DNA of 54,330 bases from an uncultured Methanobrevibacter sp. (GTDB taxonomy: Archaea > Methanobacteriota > Methanobacteria > Methanobacteriales > Methanobacteriaceae): NCBI RefSeq assembly GCF_905235195.1, contig NZ_CAJOKH010000023.1, positions 1-54,330 of the forward strand. The letters run 5' to 3'. Of this stretch, positions 8,641 through 19,009 are shown piece after piece. The notes under the pieces were generated by a model, which was not told the origin of the DNA, did not search any database, and saw nothing but the letters and a program-made list of their open reading frames with translations. The first letter of the stretch is position 1; each line of letters starts with the position of its first letter. A program made the translations under genes and the position numbers.

Positions 8641-9000
8641 TAATTGAAAAAAACAAATTTTCAAAGCTCCAAATCATGTATTTTAAATGAAATAATAATC
8701 CATAATTATGTAAGAATATAATTTTATTTGATTTAAATTAAGTGGCAAATCAATAATATTATGAATCTTATGATTAATTTTTAAATGAGATTAGTTCATA
8801 TATATATACATATCAACATATATAATGATAAAAATAATAAAAAATTAATAAAAATTATAAATAGTTAAAAATAATTAGAATAGATAAAAATAGTTAAAAT
8901 AGTTAAATATTAGTTAAAATAGTTAAAATCAATTCAAAATAGATAATAAAATAAAGTAAAATAAAGTAAAATAAAAAAAATATAAAATAAGTCATAAGAC
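8641..9000. other. convergent intergenic region, simple-sequence rich
   Basis: Between the ends of nrpR and the membrane protein gene. The part at about 8860-8930 holds several copies of AAATAGTTA/AAAATAGTTA, and 8940-8990 holds AAATAAAGTA repeats. On the opposite strand these are T-rich and sit next to the 3' end of the neighbouring gene, but that gene reads away from this reading only at its end, so a terminator role there is also possible. No gene seen. Confidence 0.4.
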
Positions 9001-9849
9001 TTATTCTAATTCTAATTTAAGTTTTCCTAAACTATTGGAAATTTTATTATAAACAAATACAATAATAAAAGTTCCAATAAATCCGCCGATGAAACTTGAA
9101 ACAATATTGTAAAGTGCAGAAATAGCTAATTTTTGATTAATAACAAGTAATAATAGTGACATAACTACCCCTACAACAAGAGCGATAACTGACATGATAA
9201 TAGCTGCACTTTTAGCATCCACACTTTCAACTGAAGTATATTCACGACCAGATTTTAATTCTACTTTAATACCTCCAAGATATGAGGTGAGAATATTATA
9301 AATAGATACACCAATTAAAACATCAACAAATGTTAATAAAAATGTAGACACGATTAAAATCAATGTTACAGCAGGAGAAAATAGAAGTGCAATAAGATTA
9401 TACATTAACATTGCAAGTCCTATTTGACCAGTTAACATAAGCATTTGAAGAATAGCAGATGCCATAAATGGAACAATAACCACGGACATTACATAAACAA
9501 ATATAAATGCAATTGTAGCAATGATAGCAAAGACCAATGCTGTAGATACAGTGTCAATTTTTACAATTCTACCATCTTCAATTTCAAATCCAATACAACT
9601 TAATTTTTTAGTTAACACATTATAGAGGAATCCTCTACCAAAGAAAAATATTATAGAATATAAAATAGTTCCAAAGATTATAAATGGAACCAAACTTATA
9701 TTTGCAACAAGTACATTAGCTCCTCCAACTATGAGAATATAAACAACTAAGATTAAGACAGCAATAATACTTAATACAGTATATATCCCCATACCTATAG
9801 TTGTAAGTGAAGATAAATCTAATGATTTAATTTCTTTTTTATTTACCAT
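9001..9849 (-). CDS. multi-pass membrane protein with internal repeat, function unknown
   Basis: A 282-residue hydrophobic protein with about six membrane helices. It contains a recurring soluble motif after a helix: YNVLTKKLSCIGFEIEDG, then YNILTSYLGGIKVELKSG, then YNKISNSLGKLKLELE at the C-terminus, each followed (except the last) by a hydrophobic stretch rich in Ala, Ile and Val. This suggests duplication of a two-helix unit. I do not recognise a characterised family; DUF3566-like or other small membrane families are possible. The ATG at 9849 is chosen because AAGGTGA lies just before it; the GTG at 9858 is part of that ribosome binding site. Monocistronic, with purB upstream on the same strand. 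Confidence 0.75.
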   Translation of the reverse strand: MVNKKEIKSLDLSSLTTIGMGIYTVLSIIAVLILVVYILIVGGANVLVANISLVPFIIFGTILYSIIFFFGRGFLYNVLTKKLSCIGFEIEDGRIVKIDTVSTALVFAIIATIAFIFVYVMSVVIVPFMASAILQMLMLTGQIGLAMLMYNLIALLFSPAVTLILIVSTFLLTFVDVLIGVSIYNILTSYLGGIKVELKSGREYTSVESVDAKSAAIIMSVIALVVGVVMSLLLLVINQKLAISALYNIVSSFIGGFIGTFIIVFVYNKISNSLGKLKLELE

Positions 9850-10040
9850 TTTTTTCACCTTTTAAAATAAAAATTTAAATTAAAATATTTTAATTAATAA
9901 AATTTTTTAATTATATACTTATATTATTTTATTAGAAATATACTATAAAAAGATTTTTATAAAAAAAAATTTAAAAATTTAAAATGTTAATTTTACAATA
10001 AATCAAAGAAAATCAATGATTAATTATTTAATAATTTAAT

Positions 10041-11390
10041 CTAAAACCAATTTTTAGATGCATCTACAATTTCACTTACAATTATTTCAGATGAACCTAT
10101 GTAAGTGTGAGGATCCATTATTTCTTGAACTTCCTCCTTAGATAAGAATTTACTTGCCTCTTCATCTTTTAATATTAAATCTGCAAGTAAAATTTTTTCT
10201 TTATTTGCTTTAATAGCATTTTTTCTAACAATAGCATATGCAGTTTGTTTACCCATACCTGCTCTTGTAAGTTCTGCCATTAATCTTTCAGCCATAACTA
10301 AACCATGAGTTTTATTTAGATTTTCTTCAATATTATCATCATAAAATACAAGATTAGTCATTAATTTAATTGTAAGTTGTAAAATATAATCAGTTAAAAT
10401 ACATGATTCTGGAAAGATTATTCTCTCACAAGAAGAATTGGTTAAGTCCCTTTCATGCCATAAAGGATTATTTTCTAAAGCAGGTGCAACATATGATTTT
10501 ATAATTCTAGAAACTCCACAAATCCTTTCAGCAGTAATAGGATTCATTTTATGTGGCATAGTACTACTACCTACTTGTTTTTCAGGATCAAAGAATTCAC
10601 CAAGCTCCATTATTTCAGTTCTTTGAAGGTTTCTAACTTCAAGTGCTATTTTATTTAAGGTTGATGCAAGATTTGCAAGAACCATTAAAAATTCAGCATG
10701 ATTATCCCTTTGAACAACTTGATTTGTAATTGTTGCAGGAGGAAGATTTAATTTTTCAGCAACTTTTTTGTGAACTTCCCATCCTTCAGAACCTAATGCT
10801 GCAGTTGTTCCAACTGCCCCATCTAACATTCCAACACATACATTTGCCCTTGCATTTTCTAATCTATCATATTGTCTTTTAAGTTCAGCAGCCCAATTAG
10901 CAAATTTCATACCATATGTAGTTGGAATTGCATGTTGACCATGAGTACGTCCAATACATACTTTAGATTTATTTTCATCTGCTAATTTAATAGTAAGTTC
11001 AGTTAATTTTATAATTTTCTCTTCAAGTACTTCAATAGAATCCCTAATTAATAAAGAATTAGAACTGTCTACAACATCATTAGATGTAGCTCCAAAGTGA
11101 ACATACTCTCCTGCATCACCTTCACATTGTTCTGCTAAACCTTGAACCATAGATGCAATATCATGTTTTTTAGCCCTTTCTATTTCATCTACCCTTTCAA
11201 GTTTAACATATTTTGTGCTTGCTTTTGATTTAATTTCATCAGCATATTCCTTTTTAATAATTCCCAAATCTCCCTCAGCTTGTGCTAAAGCAGATTCAAC
11301 ATCTAACATTCTTTGTAATTTATTTTCACTTTCCCAAATTCTTTTCATTTCAGGAGTACCATATCTAAATTCTATTGGATGAATAGCCAT
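10041..11390 (-). CDS. purB: adenylosuccinate lyase
   Basis: A 449-residue fumarase/aspartase superfamily enzyme. It cleaves SAICAR to AICAR and adenylosuccinate to AMP in purine synthesis. The signature loop GSSTMPHKMNPITAE is present (about residues 268-282), as are the catalytic His regions (TSNDVVDS and RTHGQHAIPTTYG). The start MAIHPIEFRYGTPEM is typical of archaeal and Bacillus-type PurB. The length is normal. It is divergent from the glutamine amidotransferase-like gene, with 410 bases between them. Confidence 0.96.
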   Translation of the reverse strand: MAIHPIEFRYGTPEMKRIWESENKLQRMLDVESALAQAEGDLGIIKKEYADEIKSKASTKYVKLERVDEIERAKKHDIASMVQGLAEQCEGDAGEYVHFGATSNDVVDSSNSLLIRDSIEVLEEKIIKLTELTIKLADENKSKVCIGRTHGQHAIPTTYGMKFANWAAELKRQYDRLENARANVCVGMLDGAVGTTAALGSEGWEVHKKVAEKLNLPPATITNQVVQRDNHAEFLMVLANLASTLNKIALEVRNLQRTEIMELGEFFDPEKQVGSSTMPHKMNPITAERICGVSRIIKSYVAPALENNPLWHERDLTNSSCERIIFPESCILTDYILQLTIKLMTNLVFYDDNIEENLNKTHGLVMAERLMAELTRAGMGKQTAYAIVRKNAIKANKEKILLADLILKDEEASKFLSKEEVQEIMDPHTYIGSSEIIVSEIVDASKNWF

Positions 11391-11800
11391 TATAACACTT
11401 CTTTTTACTTTAAATATTTAAATAATAAGTAAATTATACCAAAATATAAAATTATATAAAAAAATATATTAGTAAAATAGTAAAATTTACATAAAGTTAT
11501 AAATTATAATTTATTTTTTAAAATTAATATAATTAGTTATTTTGCCATAAGCTTAAAGTAGAACTTATTAAAAAATAGACTACGAAAAATGGATAAAAAT
11601 CCTTTATTTTGAAAATAAAGAAAATTAATTTTGTAAAAAATTATATTATTAAAGAGACACCTTAAAGAAAAAAGATAATAATATTAAATATTAAATTATC
11701 CAAATATTAAATTATTTATATCTAAAAATAATATTATAATAATGGATTAGATTAAAAAAAGAAATAATAAAAAATAATCATTATAAAAAAGGGGAATAAA
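11391..11800. other. divergent intergenic region between purB and the amidotransferase-like gene
   Basis: It should carry both promoters. The only structure I see is CTTTATTTT-G-AAAATAAAG (11602-11620), a perfect 9-bp palindrome of AT-rich sequence. That could be chance in this composition. No RNA gene or coding frame is seen. Confidence 0.4.
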
Positions 11801-12448
11801 ATGTGTGTAATAGTTATTAAACCTGAAAATACCAATATTTCAAGAGAGGATATTGAGGCAATGTATAAACAAAATCCTCATGGAGTTGGAATTAGTTACT
11901 ATGATGATAAAAAAGATACTCTCATATGGAAGAAAGGTTTAACCGATTGGGACGAAATAGAAAAAATTATAAATGATTTATATTCAGTTGAAGCTATTGT
12001 ACATTTTAGATATGGTACTTCTGGACCTAATAATGCTATCATGTGTCATCCATTCCCTATTAATGAGGAAAATAGACTCAAAGGAGAATCTAAAAAATTA
12101 TTTTATCATAATGGTGAGTTAAAACCATTTGAACCTGAAGAAAATGCACCTTGTAGTGATGCTTATATTTTCTGGAGAGATGTTATAAATAAAATAGATC
12201 TTCCACTATCCCCTGAAATTTTAAAATGGTTTGATGATGGAATAAATAAAATGGCCTTTCATACAACTGAAGGCATACAAACCGTTGGGGAATACTATGA
12301 TTGGAATGGTTTAAAAGTGAGTAATCTTAAATTTACCCGATTTTTATTTGAAAAAAGTAAACCACGCAAAGTATTATCCTACATTAAATGGAATATTGTA
12401 CTAAAAACAATTAATGGAACTATTAATTCTTGCACTAAATTAAAATAG
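11801..12448 (+). CDS. class II glutamine amidotransferase-like (Ntn hydrolase) protein
   Basis: A 215-residue protein beginning Met-Cys-Val-Ile-Val. Cysteine at position 2 is the N-terminal nucleophile of class II glutamine amidotransferases once Met is removed. Following blocks agree with the fold: NPHGVGISYYDD, AIVHFRYGTSGP (His-Phe-Arg as in the glutamine-site Arg) and FYHNGELKPF (His-Asn-Gly, the oxyanion Asn-Gly). There is no synthetase domain, so the acceptor and reaction are unknown. Similar stand-alone proteins are seen in phages, bacteria and archaea. GGGG six bases before the ATG supports the start. Confidence 0.75.
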   Translation: MCVIVIKPENTNISREDIEAMYKQNPHGVGISYYDDKKDTLIWKKGLTDWDEIEKIINDLYSVEAIVHFRYGTSGPNNAIMCHPFPINEENRLKGESKKLFYHNGELKPFEPEENAPCSDAYIFWRDVINKIDLPLSPEILKWFDDGINKMAFHTTEGIQTVGEYYDWNGLKVSNLKFTRFLFEKSKPRKVLSYIKWNIVLKTINGTINSCTKLK

Positions 12449-12495
12449 AATAGTTTCAAAATAAACTAATTATTTTTAAAAAAAAATAGAAATAA

Positions 12496-12569
12496 TGCTC
12501 CGCCCGGGATTCGAACCCAGGTCTCAGGCTCGAGAGGCCCGAATGATTGACCATCTACACTAACGGAGC
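12496..12569 (-). tRNA. tRNA-Glu (CTC)
   Basis: On the minus strand the acceptor GCTCCGT pairs with GCGGAGC, the anticodon stem CGGGC/GCCTG encloses the loop CTCTCGA (anticodon CTC, codon GAG), and the T-arm has GGTTCGAATCC. The discriminator is A; CCA is not encoded. No intron. In so AT-rich a genome GAG is the rarer codon, so a TTC isoacceptor should exist elsewhere. Confidence 0.92.
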
Positions 12570-12782
12570 AAATATTAATAATTTATAATATCTTAATTAA
12601 ATTTCTTAAATTAAGATAAAAAACTAATAAACTTAACTTATACTTTAATTATAATCATATAATTTAATGATAAATATAATTATGATAATAATTTAATGAT
12701 CATAATTTAAAATATGCTAATTTTAATAAAAAAATACAATAAGCATATTTTACTTAATTAACTATTAAACTAGTAAATTTTT

Positions 12783-12944
12783 TTATGCTGAAAACCTTAA
12801 AACAAAACAGAAAATTGCAAGTACAATAGTAACAATAACTACTTGTTGAGGTGAAAGTTTAGGTCCAACACTTTCTTCATCGAAATACCTAACTAATCCA
12901 GCACCAGTTTGTGGCATATCAACTTTCTTATCTTTTTTTGCCAT
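12783..12944 (-). CDS. secG: protein translocase subunit Sec61-beta (SecG)
   Basis: A 53-residue protein: a charged cytoplasmic N-terminus (MAKKDKKVDMPQTGAGLVRY), the conserved Gly-Pro-Lys-Leu-Ser-Pro-Gln segment at about 27-33, and one C-terminal membrane helix (VVIVTIVLAIFCFVLRF). This is the archaeal Sec61-beta pattern, a tail-anchored, non-essential subunit of the SecYEG translocon. CGGTGAT lies five bases before the ATG. It stands between tRNA-Glu (same strand, downstream) and the divergent lysS. It is too small for ordinary gene finding and easily missed. Confidence 0.9.
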   Translation of the reverse strand: MAKKDKKVDMPQTGAGLVRYFDEESVGPKLSPQQVVIVTIVLAIFCFVLRFSA

Positions 12945-13487
12945 GAAATCACCGTAAATTTTTCTTTAAAATAAATATTATAAAAGTAATAATAAAAATT
13001 CAATAATCTATAAAATTGATTATACAAGTATTTATGAAATTTCTATTATTTATATTTTAGAGGAAATTTTAAAAATTTTAACAATAAAAAAAAATATTAA
13101 AAATAATCTAGAGGAAAATAGAAATTTTTAAAAATAAATAAAATACTTCCTTTTAAAAATAAAGGACTCTTATCTATTTTTTATATTATATTTTTTAATT
13201 AAGTTGGCAAGCTATATTTTAAAAAAAAATAATCAAAAAAAATTAGAATAAAAAACTGAATCTTAATATATTTATATTATAAACTTAAAAAATATAGTAT
13301 TATAATATAAAACTTTTTTTAATAAATTTGGTTCAAAAAATATATTAAAATTGAATAAATTATATTTTGGAAATTTAAATATAAAATGAACTTATTTTAA
13401 AATTTAAGTTTTAAATTAGACTTATTAAATTATTTAAAATCTAAAATTATTAAACTAAAAAAAAATTTAAACACATATGGTGATTAT
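12945..13487. other. divergent intergenic region between secG and lysS
   Basis: About 540 AT-rich bases that should carry the secG and lysS promoters. At 13361-13381 there is a GGAAATTTAAATA promoter-like element whose 21-base surroundings recur exactly upstream of the DUF2097 gene (47222-47242). It fits a BRE plus TATA box and would give a leader of about 100 bases for lysS. Nothing else is seen. Confidence 0.4.
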
Positions 13488-15074
13488 ATGGAACATTGGA
13501 TAGAAAAAATAGCTGATGATTTAAATAATATGGATGTTAAAAAACATACAATTGCAAGTGGGACATCCATTTCTGGTTCAATACATATTGGAAATTCCTG
13601 TGATATTTTCATTGCAAATGCTGTGGGAAAAGCACTTAGAAAATTAGATAATGATGTTGAAGTTATCTGGATTGCAGATGACCATGACCCTTTAAGAAAA
13701 GTACCTTACCCACTTCCTGAATCTTACTCTAAATACTTAGGTATGCCATACTCTACAATCCCATGTCCTGATGGATGCTGTGACAACTTTGTAGAACATT
13801 TTGAAAAACCTTTATTTAATGTATTAGATGATTATGGAATAGATGTTACTATTAAATCTGGTTTTGAAATGTATAAAGCTGGAGAATATAATGATTATAT
13901 TAGAAAATCTCTTGAAAAACATAATGAAATTAAGGAAATATTCGACCAATATAGAAGAGAACCTTTAAGTGATGACTGGTTACCATATAATCCTATTTGT
14001 GAAGAATGTGGAAGAGTAAATACTACTACAGCATATGACTATGATAAAGATAAGGTCTACTACAAATGTGAATGTGGTCATGAAGGTGTAGTTGATATTA
14101 CAAAAGGTGATGGTAAACTCACCTGGAGAGTCGAATGGGCAGCAAGATGGAAAATATTCAATACTACATGTGAACCATTTGGTAAAGATCATGCTGCTAG
14201 TGGTGGAAGTTATGATGTAAGTAAATTAATCTCTAAAGAAATATTTGATTATGAAGCACCATACCCAATTCCATATGAATGGATTACTCTTGATGGTGAA
14301 GCAATGAGTAAATCCCATGGAGTTTTCTTTGCACCTGAAGAATGGTTAAAAATTGGGCCTGCTGAAAGTTTAAATTATTATTTATTTAGAAGTAAACCTT
14401 TAAAACCAAAAGATTTCTCACCTAAAATGAAATTTTTAGATTTAATGGATCAATTTGACACTGTAGAAAAAGTTTTCTATGGAGAAGAAGAAGCACCATC
14501 AGAAAAAGAAGAAGGTAAATTCAAGGAAATTTACAATGTTTGTCAGATAAATGAAAAAGAAAGTTTACCATTTAGACCTTCTTACAGATTCCTTGTAAAT
14601 GCTGTGCAAATTGTAGGAGAAGAAGATTTGGAGAAAATCTTTAAAATCTTAAAGAAAAACTCACAATTATCAAAAAGCTTTGCAGATAAAGAGTTTGAAG
14701 ATTTAAATGAAAGTGAACTTGCCCAATATAAAGAAAGAGTAGAAAATGTACAATACTGGTTAGATAACTATGCACCAGGATTTGTTAAATTCCAAGTCCA
14801 ATACAATTCTATTCCAAACTTGCCACTTCAAGAAGAACAGAACGGATTTTTAAGTGATCTTGCAGATTTACTTGAAACAAATGATTTTGAAAAATCTGAA
14901 GATCTACATGATGAAATGTATAAAATATTAGAAAAATATGGTATTAAACCACAAAAGGCTTTTCAGGCTATATATAAAATGATACTTGGTAAAAAACAAG
15001 GACCAAGAGCAGCTTCATTTTTATTATCTTTAGATAAAGACTTTGTTATTAAAAGATTAAGAAAAGAAGAATAA
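13488..15074 (+). CDS. lysS: lysyl-tRNA synthetase, class I
   Basis: A 528-residue class I LysRS, the archaeal type unrelated to the class II bacterial enzyme. The HIGH motif reads HIGN ([11 protein letters not shown], about residue 32) and the KMSKS motif reads EAMSKSHG (about residue 271). Zinc-type cysteines CEECGR...CECGH lie at about 171-197. The C-terminal helical anticodon domain ends at [15 protein letters not shown]-like sequence ([17 protein letters not shown]). GGTGAT lies six bases before the ATG. Length is normal and there is no intein. Followed by a T-rich tract. Confidence 0.96.
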   Translation: MEHWIEKIADDLNNMDVKKHTIASGTSISGSIHIGNSCDIFIANAVGKALRKLDNDVEVIWIADDHDPLRKVPYPLPESYSKYLGMPYSTIPCPDGCCDNFVEHFEKPLFNVLDDYGIDVTIKSGFEMYKAGEYNDYIRKSLEKHNEIKEIFDQYRREPLSDDWLPYNPICEECGRVNTTTAYDYDKDKVYYKCECGHEGVVDITKGDGKLTWRVEWAARWKIFNTTCEPFGKDHAASGGSYDVSKLISKEIFDYEAPYPIPYEWITLDGEAMSKSHGVFFAPEEWLKIGPAESLNYYLFRSKPLKPKDFSPKMKFLDLMDQFDTVEKVFYGEEEAPSEKEEGKFKEIYNVCQINEKESLPFRPSYRFLVNAVQIVGEEDLEKIFKILKKNSQLSKSFADKEFEDLNESELAQYKERVENVQYWLDNYAPGFVKFQVQYNSIPNLPLQEEQNGFLSDLADLLETNDFEKSEDLHDEMYKILEKYGIKPQKAFQAIYKMILGKKQGPRAASFLLSLDKDFVIKRLRKEE

Positions 15075-15379
15075 AATCTGTTTTTAATTTTTTATTAAAT
15101 TTTTTTAAATTTTAAATTAATCTTTTTTTATTTTATATTAATTCTTTTTAAATTAAATTAAATCTTTTTTATTTTAATTATAGAAAATTAATAAATTTTA
15201 TTATACTTATTTATAAATGATTTATAATAAAAATCGGGTAAACAAGTATAAAATAAAAAAACAATAGTAAAATAGTAATAAATATTAAAATTATATTTTT
15301 AAAATGAATATAATATAAAAATAAGTAAAAAATTAGTTTTTTAATAAAAACTAATAAAAAAAGTAAAAAAAATAAAGAT
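15075..15379. terminator. convergent region with T-rich tract after lysS
   Basis: The first 105 bases after lysS (15076-15180) are dominated by T5 to T7 runs on the coding strand, typical of archaeal U-tract termination. The rest (to 15379) is A-rich on this strand, which is T-rich for the convergent coiled-coil gene, so both genes can end here. No gene seen. Confidence 0.45.
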
Positions 15380-16120
15380 TTATCCCTTTAATCTGGATAG
15401 GAAACCTTTACCCTGTTTCTCTTTTAAGTTTTCAGCCATATTACTGATTTGTTTTTTAAGGTTTTTAATTTCCTTATCTTTATTATTTAACTCTGTGTGA
15501 AGTTTATCATAATTTTTTTGTTTATTACTAACAGATTCATTTAAAATAGAAATTTGATGTTCTAATTTAACAATAGTTTCAGCATATTCCTCTTTTAACT
15601 CTTGTTTGAAATCTTCTAATTTTTTAAGTTTATTTTCTAACTCTTCATTTTTATCTTTTAAATGAGGAATGGATTTGTCTGAAGCCTCAGATAACTTATC
15701 TTCTGCAGTTTTTAAGTCCTTAGCTAATTTTTCATTATCCTTTTTTAATCTTTCAATTTCCTTATCTTTTTGACTGTCATCTTTAACTGCAGGTTCATCA
15801 ACTTTTGTATTTTGAAGACTTTTAATTTCTTCTTTTAACTGAGCATTTTCTTCTTCTAATTTTTGATGTTGTACTTTAAGAACTGCAAGGTCTGCACCTG
15901 CTTTAGTATAGGTTTCACTTAAATCTGCATTAATATCTAATTGGTCGAAATATTTTTTAGTACTTTCATCTAATGCATCAGTTAATTCCCTTTTAAGTTG
16001 TTTTAATTCTTTATTTTCATTTTTTAAGTTAGGAATAACTTCGTTCGTCAAATAATTAAGTTCATGTGCTTGATTTTTTATTCTATTTTCATTCTGTTCT
16101 AATTTACTTTCTTCTATCAT
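15380..16120 (-). CDS. coiled-coil protein, function unknown
   Basis: A 246-residue, highly charged soluble protein that is almost entirely Lys, Glu, Leu, Asn and Asp in heptad-like order from residue 5 to about 235, so one long coiled coil. It ends with a short basic tail, KGFLSRLKG. There are no cysteines, membrane segments or signal peptide. Proteins of this type are scaffold or structural; similarity to SMC or myosin in searches would be composition only. GTGG lies six bases before the ATG. It lies downstream of nrdD on the same strand with 430 bases between, so co-transcription is not obvious. Confidence 0.75.
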   Translation of the reverse strand: MIEESKLEQNENRIKNQAHELNYLTNEVIPNLKNENKELKQLKRELTDALDESTKKYFDQLDINADLSETYTKAGADLAVLKVQHQKLEEENAQLKEEIKSLQNTKVDEPAVKDDSQKDKEIERLKKDNEKLAKDLKTAEDKLSEASDKSIPHLKDKNEELENKLKKLEDFKQELKEEYAETIVKLEHQISILNESVSNKQKNYDKLHTELNNKDKEIKNLKKQISNMAENLKEKQGKGFLSRLKG

Positions 16121-16550
16121 TTAAACCACTTTAAATATATAATAGTTTAAGATCATTATATTCGTATAAAATCATTTGACAAAATTAAATCTTATTATGA
16201 AGATTTAATAACTAAATATTTTATTTTATATTGACTATTTATATAATTTTTTAAAAAAAAATGTGATGTGATTCTTAAGCTTAAATAGATTAGATAGTAT
16301 AATTAGTTAAAAATTTTTAGATTTAATATAATCTTAATGAAATCTGTTAAAATAGATATTTTAAAAATATAGATTTTTCTATCTAAAAATAAATGACATT
16401 ACATATTTTTAAATTGAATTAAATAGTTTTAAGTGGAAAATAAAAAAACTTAAAGTAAAAATATAATTAAAACCTTAAAAGAAAATAAGTGGATAAAAAT
16501 AAAATAATAAAAAAATAAATCAAAATGAAATAAATAATAAATTTATTGAT
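16121..16550. other. intergenic between nrdD and the coiled-coil gene
   Basis: AT-rich. The part nearest nrdD (16440-16550) is A-rich on the plus strand, hence T-rich after nrdD on its own strand, and may end transcription. An imperfect inverted repeat around 16350-16390 (AGATATTTT, then ATAGATTTTTCTATCT) could be a hairpin. No gene seen. Confidence 0.4.
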
Positions 16551-18869
16551 TTAGTTTTTTTGGAATCTGCGTCTATCTACAAGTTCTTGACGTTTACCTG
16601 GGTTCCATCCACCACTTGCAGATTTAGCGTGACCTACTTGTTGAACGTATCCAGTAATTCTGTCATACCATTCAACATCTTTAGTTTCACCACAGGTAGG
16701 GCATTTGTTAGATAAACCTTTCATTAAAGTTTTACAGTTTAAACAGAAACTTAATGCAGAACTGTAAGCCCAGAAACCAATATCAGATTTACGAGCAATT
16801 TTATTAGTTAAACTCATTAAAGATTGTGGATCAGAGTAAGATTCACCCATAAATGCATGGAAAATATGTCCACCCGGAGTAATTGGGTGATATTGTTCCT
16901 CGATTTTTATTTTATCTACAAGAGAAATATCTGCACTAACTGGTACATGTGAAGAGTTAGTATAATAGTTTGCACCATTATCACCTTGTAAGATAGTTTG
17001 ATCTCCAAATTGTTCTTTATCAAGAGTTGCAAATCTATAAGCTGTAGATTCTGCAGGTGTTTGGATTACAGACCATCTTAATCCAGTTTCTTTTTGTAAT
17101 TCAGAAGCTCTATCATATAAGTATTGGATACATTTTACACCAAATTTATTAGCATCTGGATTATCAATTCCTTGACCAAATAATGCCATTAACATTTCAT
17201 TAAGACCAACAAAACCAAAAGATAATGTTGAATTATCAATTCTATAATAATATTCATCTTTTATTTCTTGAGTTAAGAATGGGAGAATATCATAATCATT
17301 TAAACAATGTAGACCTTGTTCTCTTCTAATAAGTAAAGTTTCAATTGCAAGATCCATATAATTATCTAAGTATTCAAATACTTGAGATTCATCTTTAGAT
17401 TGGTATCCAATTCTAGGTAAGTTTAAAGTGACATAAGCAAGGTTACCAGTTCTAAGACAATCTTTTTCCCAGTCTCCAGTCCAGTTATCTTGGAGTTGAG
17501 TCCTACATCCCATATAATTAGCCATATTATTTCTGTATTTAGGCAACATGTTTACAAAGTAAGGAGAACCAAATTTAGCAGAGAGTTTATGAACATTAAA
17601 TAAATCCTCATCATAATCTCCTTTTAATGTTTCCTTACGTAAAGTATAAATAGTATTTGGGAAAAGATGTGGTTTACCTTCTTTATCTCCACCATATAAA
17701 GTTTCAGTGAATGCTCTTTGGATTAATCTGGTTTCTTCTTCAAAGTCACCATAAGTTCCAACAACTTCACCTTTTGGACCATATGCAGTAACATCTTGTA
17801 AGAATTTTGGAACACCGAATTCTAATTGCATACTTGTAAATGGTACTTGTGAACCTCTAGCAGCATAAGCCATGTTTAAGTTATATACTAACATTTGAAC
17901 ACATTGTTTAATGTCTTCATATGTTCTACCTCTTGCAAATGGTGCAACAAATACATTCCAGAAAGACATTGCTTGTCCACCAGACATATTCTGTTGTGCA
18001 GCAAGCATTATTTCACCAGTATGATTCATTAAAGTTTCCATATGTGCAGGTGATCCTGCAACAGAAGTATGATCACCGGTTCCATCAACTTTAAGACCAT
18101 ATTTTATGAATTGCCTAATATCATGTTGTAAACAGTTTAGTGGTCTTGATGCAAAATATTCTAAATCATGAATATGTACATCTCCTGACATGTGTGCATC
18201 TGCTAAATGAGATGGTAACATATGTAATAATGCATATTGTTTTAATGCTTCATCTGCAACATATTTATGAATAGTTTCAGGATTGTGCATCATATTAGCA
18301 TTACTATTATTTCCATTTTCTATTAAAGAGGAAATATTATAAACAGGAATACCTAAACGAGTATAACTTTTTCTTAAATCTTCTAGACCATATTCTATAA
18401 GTTTAGTATTAACCATTTCCCTAATCATTGGTGCAGTAAGGGAATCTACATTTAATTTTTTAAGTTCTTTCCATACTTCAGATGCAATTTTAAAAGCTGT
18501 TTCTTGTGATGCACCTGTTTCTTGAACTAAAGTATTTGCAATTTTTGATAAATCAAAAGATTCGATTTTATCTCTTGAAGTTCTAACTTTTAAAGTAGTA
18601 TTAGCTAAATATTTATTAGCTGATTCTTCATCAATTTCTGCTAATGATTCATAAACTATTTTTTTAATTTCTTTAGTAGTGATTCCATCATGTAATGATG
18701 ATACTACAGTTGCAATAATTTTATCAGACTCAAAAAATGGAGCTTCAACCATAACTAATGATTTCAATAATTTTTCATAACTAAATCTTTCCATAACTCC
18801 ATTATTCTTTACAACTGACACTTTAATATCTTCTTGTAAAGTTTCTGCAATATTTGACATTGTCTTCAT
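16551..18869 (-). CDS. nrdD: anaerobic (class III) ribonucleoside-triphosphate reductase
   Basis: A 772-residue glycyl-radical enzyme that reduces ribonucleoside triphosphates. An ATP-cone regulatory domain occupies about residues 15-105. The core has the NrdD motifs around DVHIHDLEYF and HDIRQFIKYG. The C-terminal zinc site is CLNCKTLMKGL...CPTCG, followed by RITGYVQQVGHAKSASGGWN, where Gly of Ile-Thr-Gly-Tyr is the likely radical glycine. It needs the activase NrdG, which is not in the window. GGAG lies eight bases before the first ATG, which supports this start over the second ATG nine bases later. A perfect palindrome lies next to its promoter. No intein. Confidence 0.95.
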   Translation of the reverse strand: MKTMSNIAETLQEDIKVSVVKNNGVMERFSYEKLLKSLVMVEAPFFESDKIIATVVSSLHDGITTKEIKKIVYESLAEIDEESANKYLANTTLKVRTSRDKIESFDLSKIANTLVQETGASQETAFKIASEVWKELKKLNVDSLTAPMIREMVNTKLIEYGLEDLRKSYTRLGIPVYNISSLIENGNNSNANMMHNPETIHKYVADEALKQYALLHMLPSHLADAHMSGDVHIHDLEYFASRPLNCLQHDIRQFIKYGLKVDGTGDHTSVAGSPAHMETLMNHTGEIMLAAQQNMSGGQAMSFWNVFVAPFARGRTYEDIKQCVQMLVYNLNMAYAARGSQVPFTSMQLEFGVPKFLQDVTAYGPKGEVVGTYGDFEEETRLIQRAFTETLYGGDKEGKPHLFPNTIYTLRKETLKGDYDEDLFNVHKLSAKFGSPYFVNMLPKYRNNMANYMGCRTQLQDNWTGDWEKDCLRTGNLAYVTLNLPRIGYQSKDESQVFEYLDNYMDLAIETLLIRREQGLHCLNDYDILPFLTQEIKDEYYYRIDNSTLSFGFVGLNEMLMALFGQGIDNPDANKFGVKCIQYLYDRASELQKETGLRWSVIQTPAESTAYRFATLDKEQFGDQTILQGDNGANYYTNSSHVPVSADISLVDKIKIEEQYHPITPGGHIFHAFMGESYSDPQSLMSLTNKIARKSDIGFWAYSSALSFCLNCKTLMKGLSNKCPTCGETKDVEWYDRITGYVQQVGHAKSASGGWNPGKRQELVDRRRFQKN

Positions 18870-19009
18870 CTTTTTATCTCCACTTATTTCATATAAATAT
18901 TTTTAGTCATTATACTGGAATTTTATTCCCTTATAAGGATTATATAAAATTTTAGACAGATTATCTGAAATTTTATTATGTATATTATACTTAAGTTAAA
19001 CTAGTATAT
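18870..19009 (-). promoter_or_regulatory. nrdD leader and promoter region
   Basis: Two TATA-like elements read toward nrdD: AAATATATAC (19004-19013), touching the 19010-19035 palindrome, and ATTTTATATAATCC (about 18937-18950). CCTTATAAGG (18929-18938) is a perfect 10-bp palindrome just downstream of the second. Which TATA is used cannot be decided by eye. Confidence 0.4.

Noticed and set aside
11602-11620. Perfect 9-bp AT palindrome between purB and the amidotransferase-like gene
   Set aside because: Only two G/C pairs; such palindromes are frequent in this composition and it is not clearly placed at a promoter.
13361-13381. 21-base identity between the gaps before lysS and the DUF2097 gene (47222-47242)
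   Set aside because: Both copies contain a BRE/TATA-like core, so a promoter is likely, but at this AT content about one such match is expected by chance in a window this long; not evidence of a special regulator.
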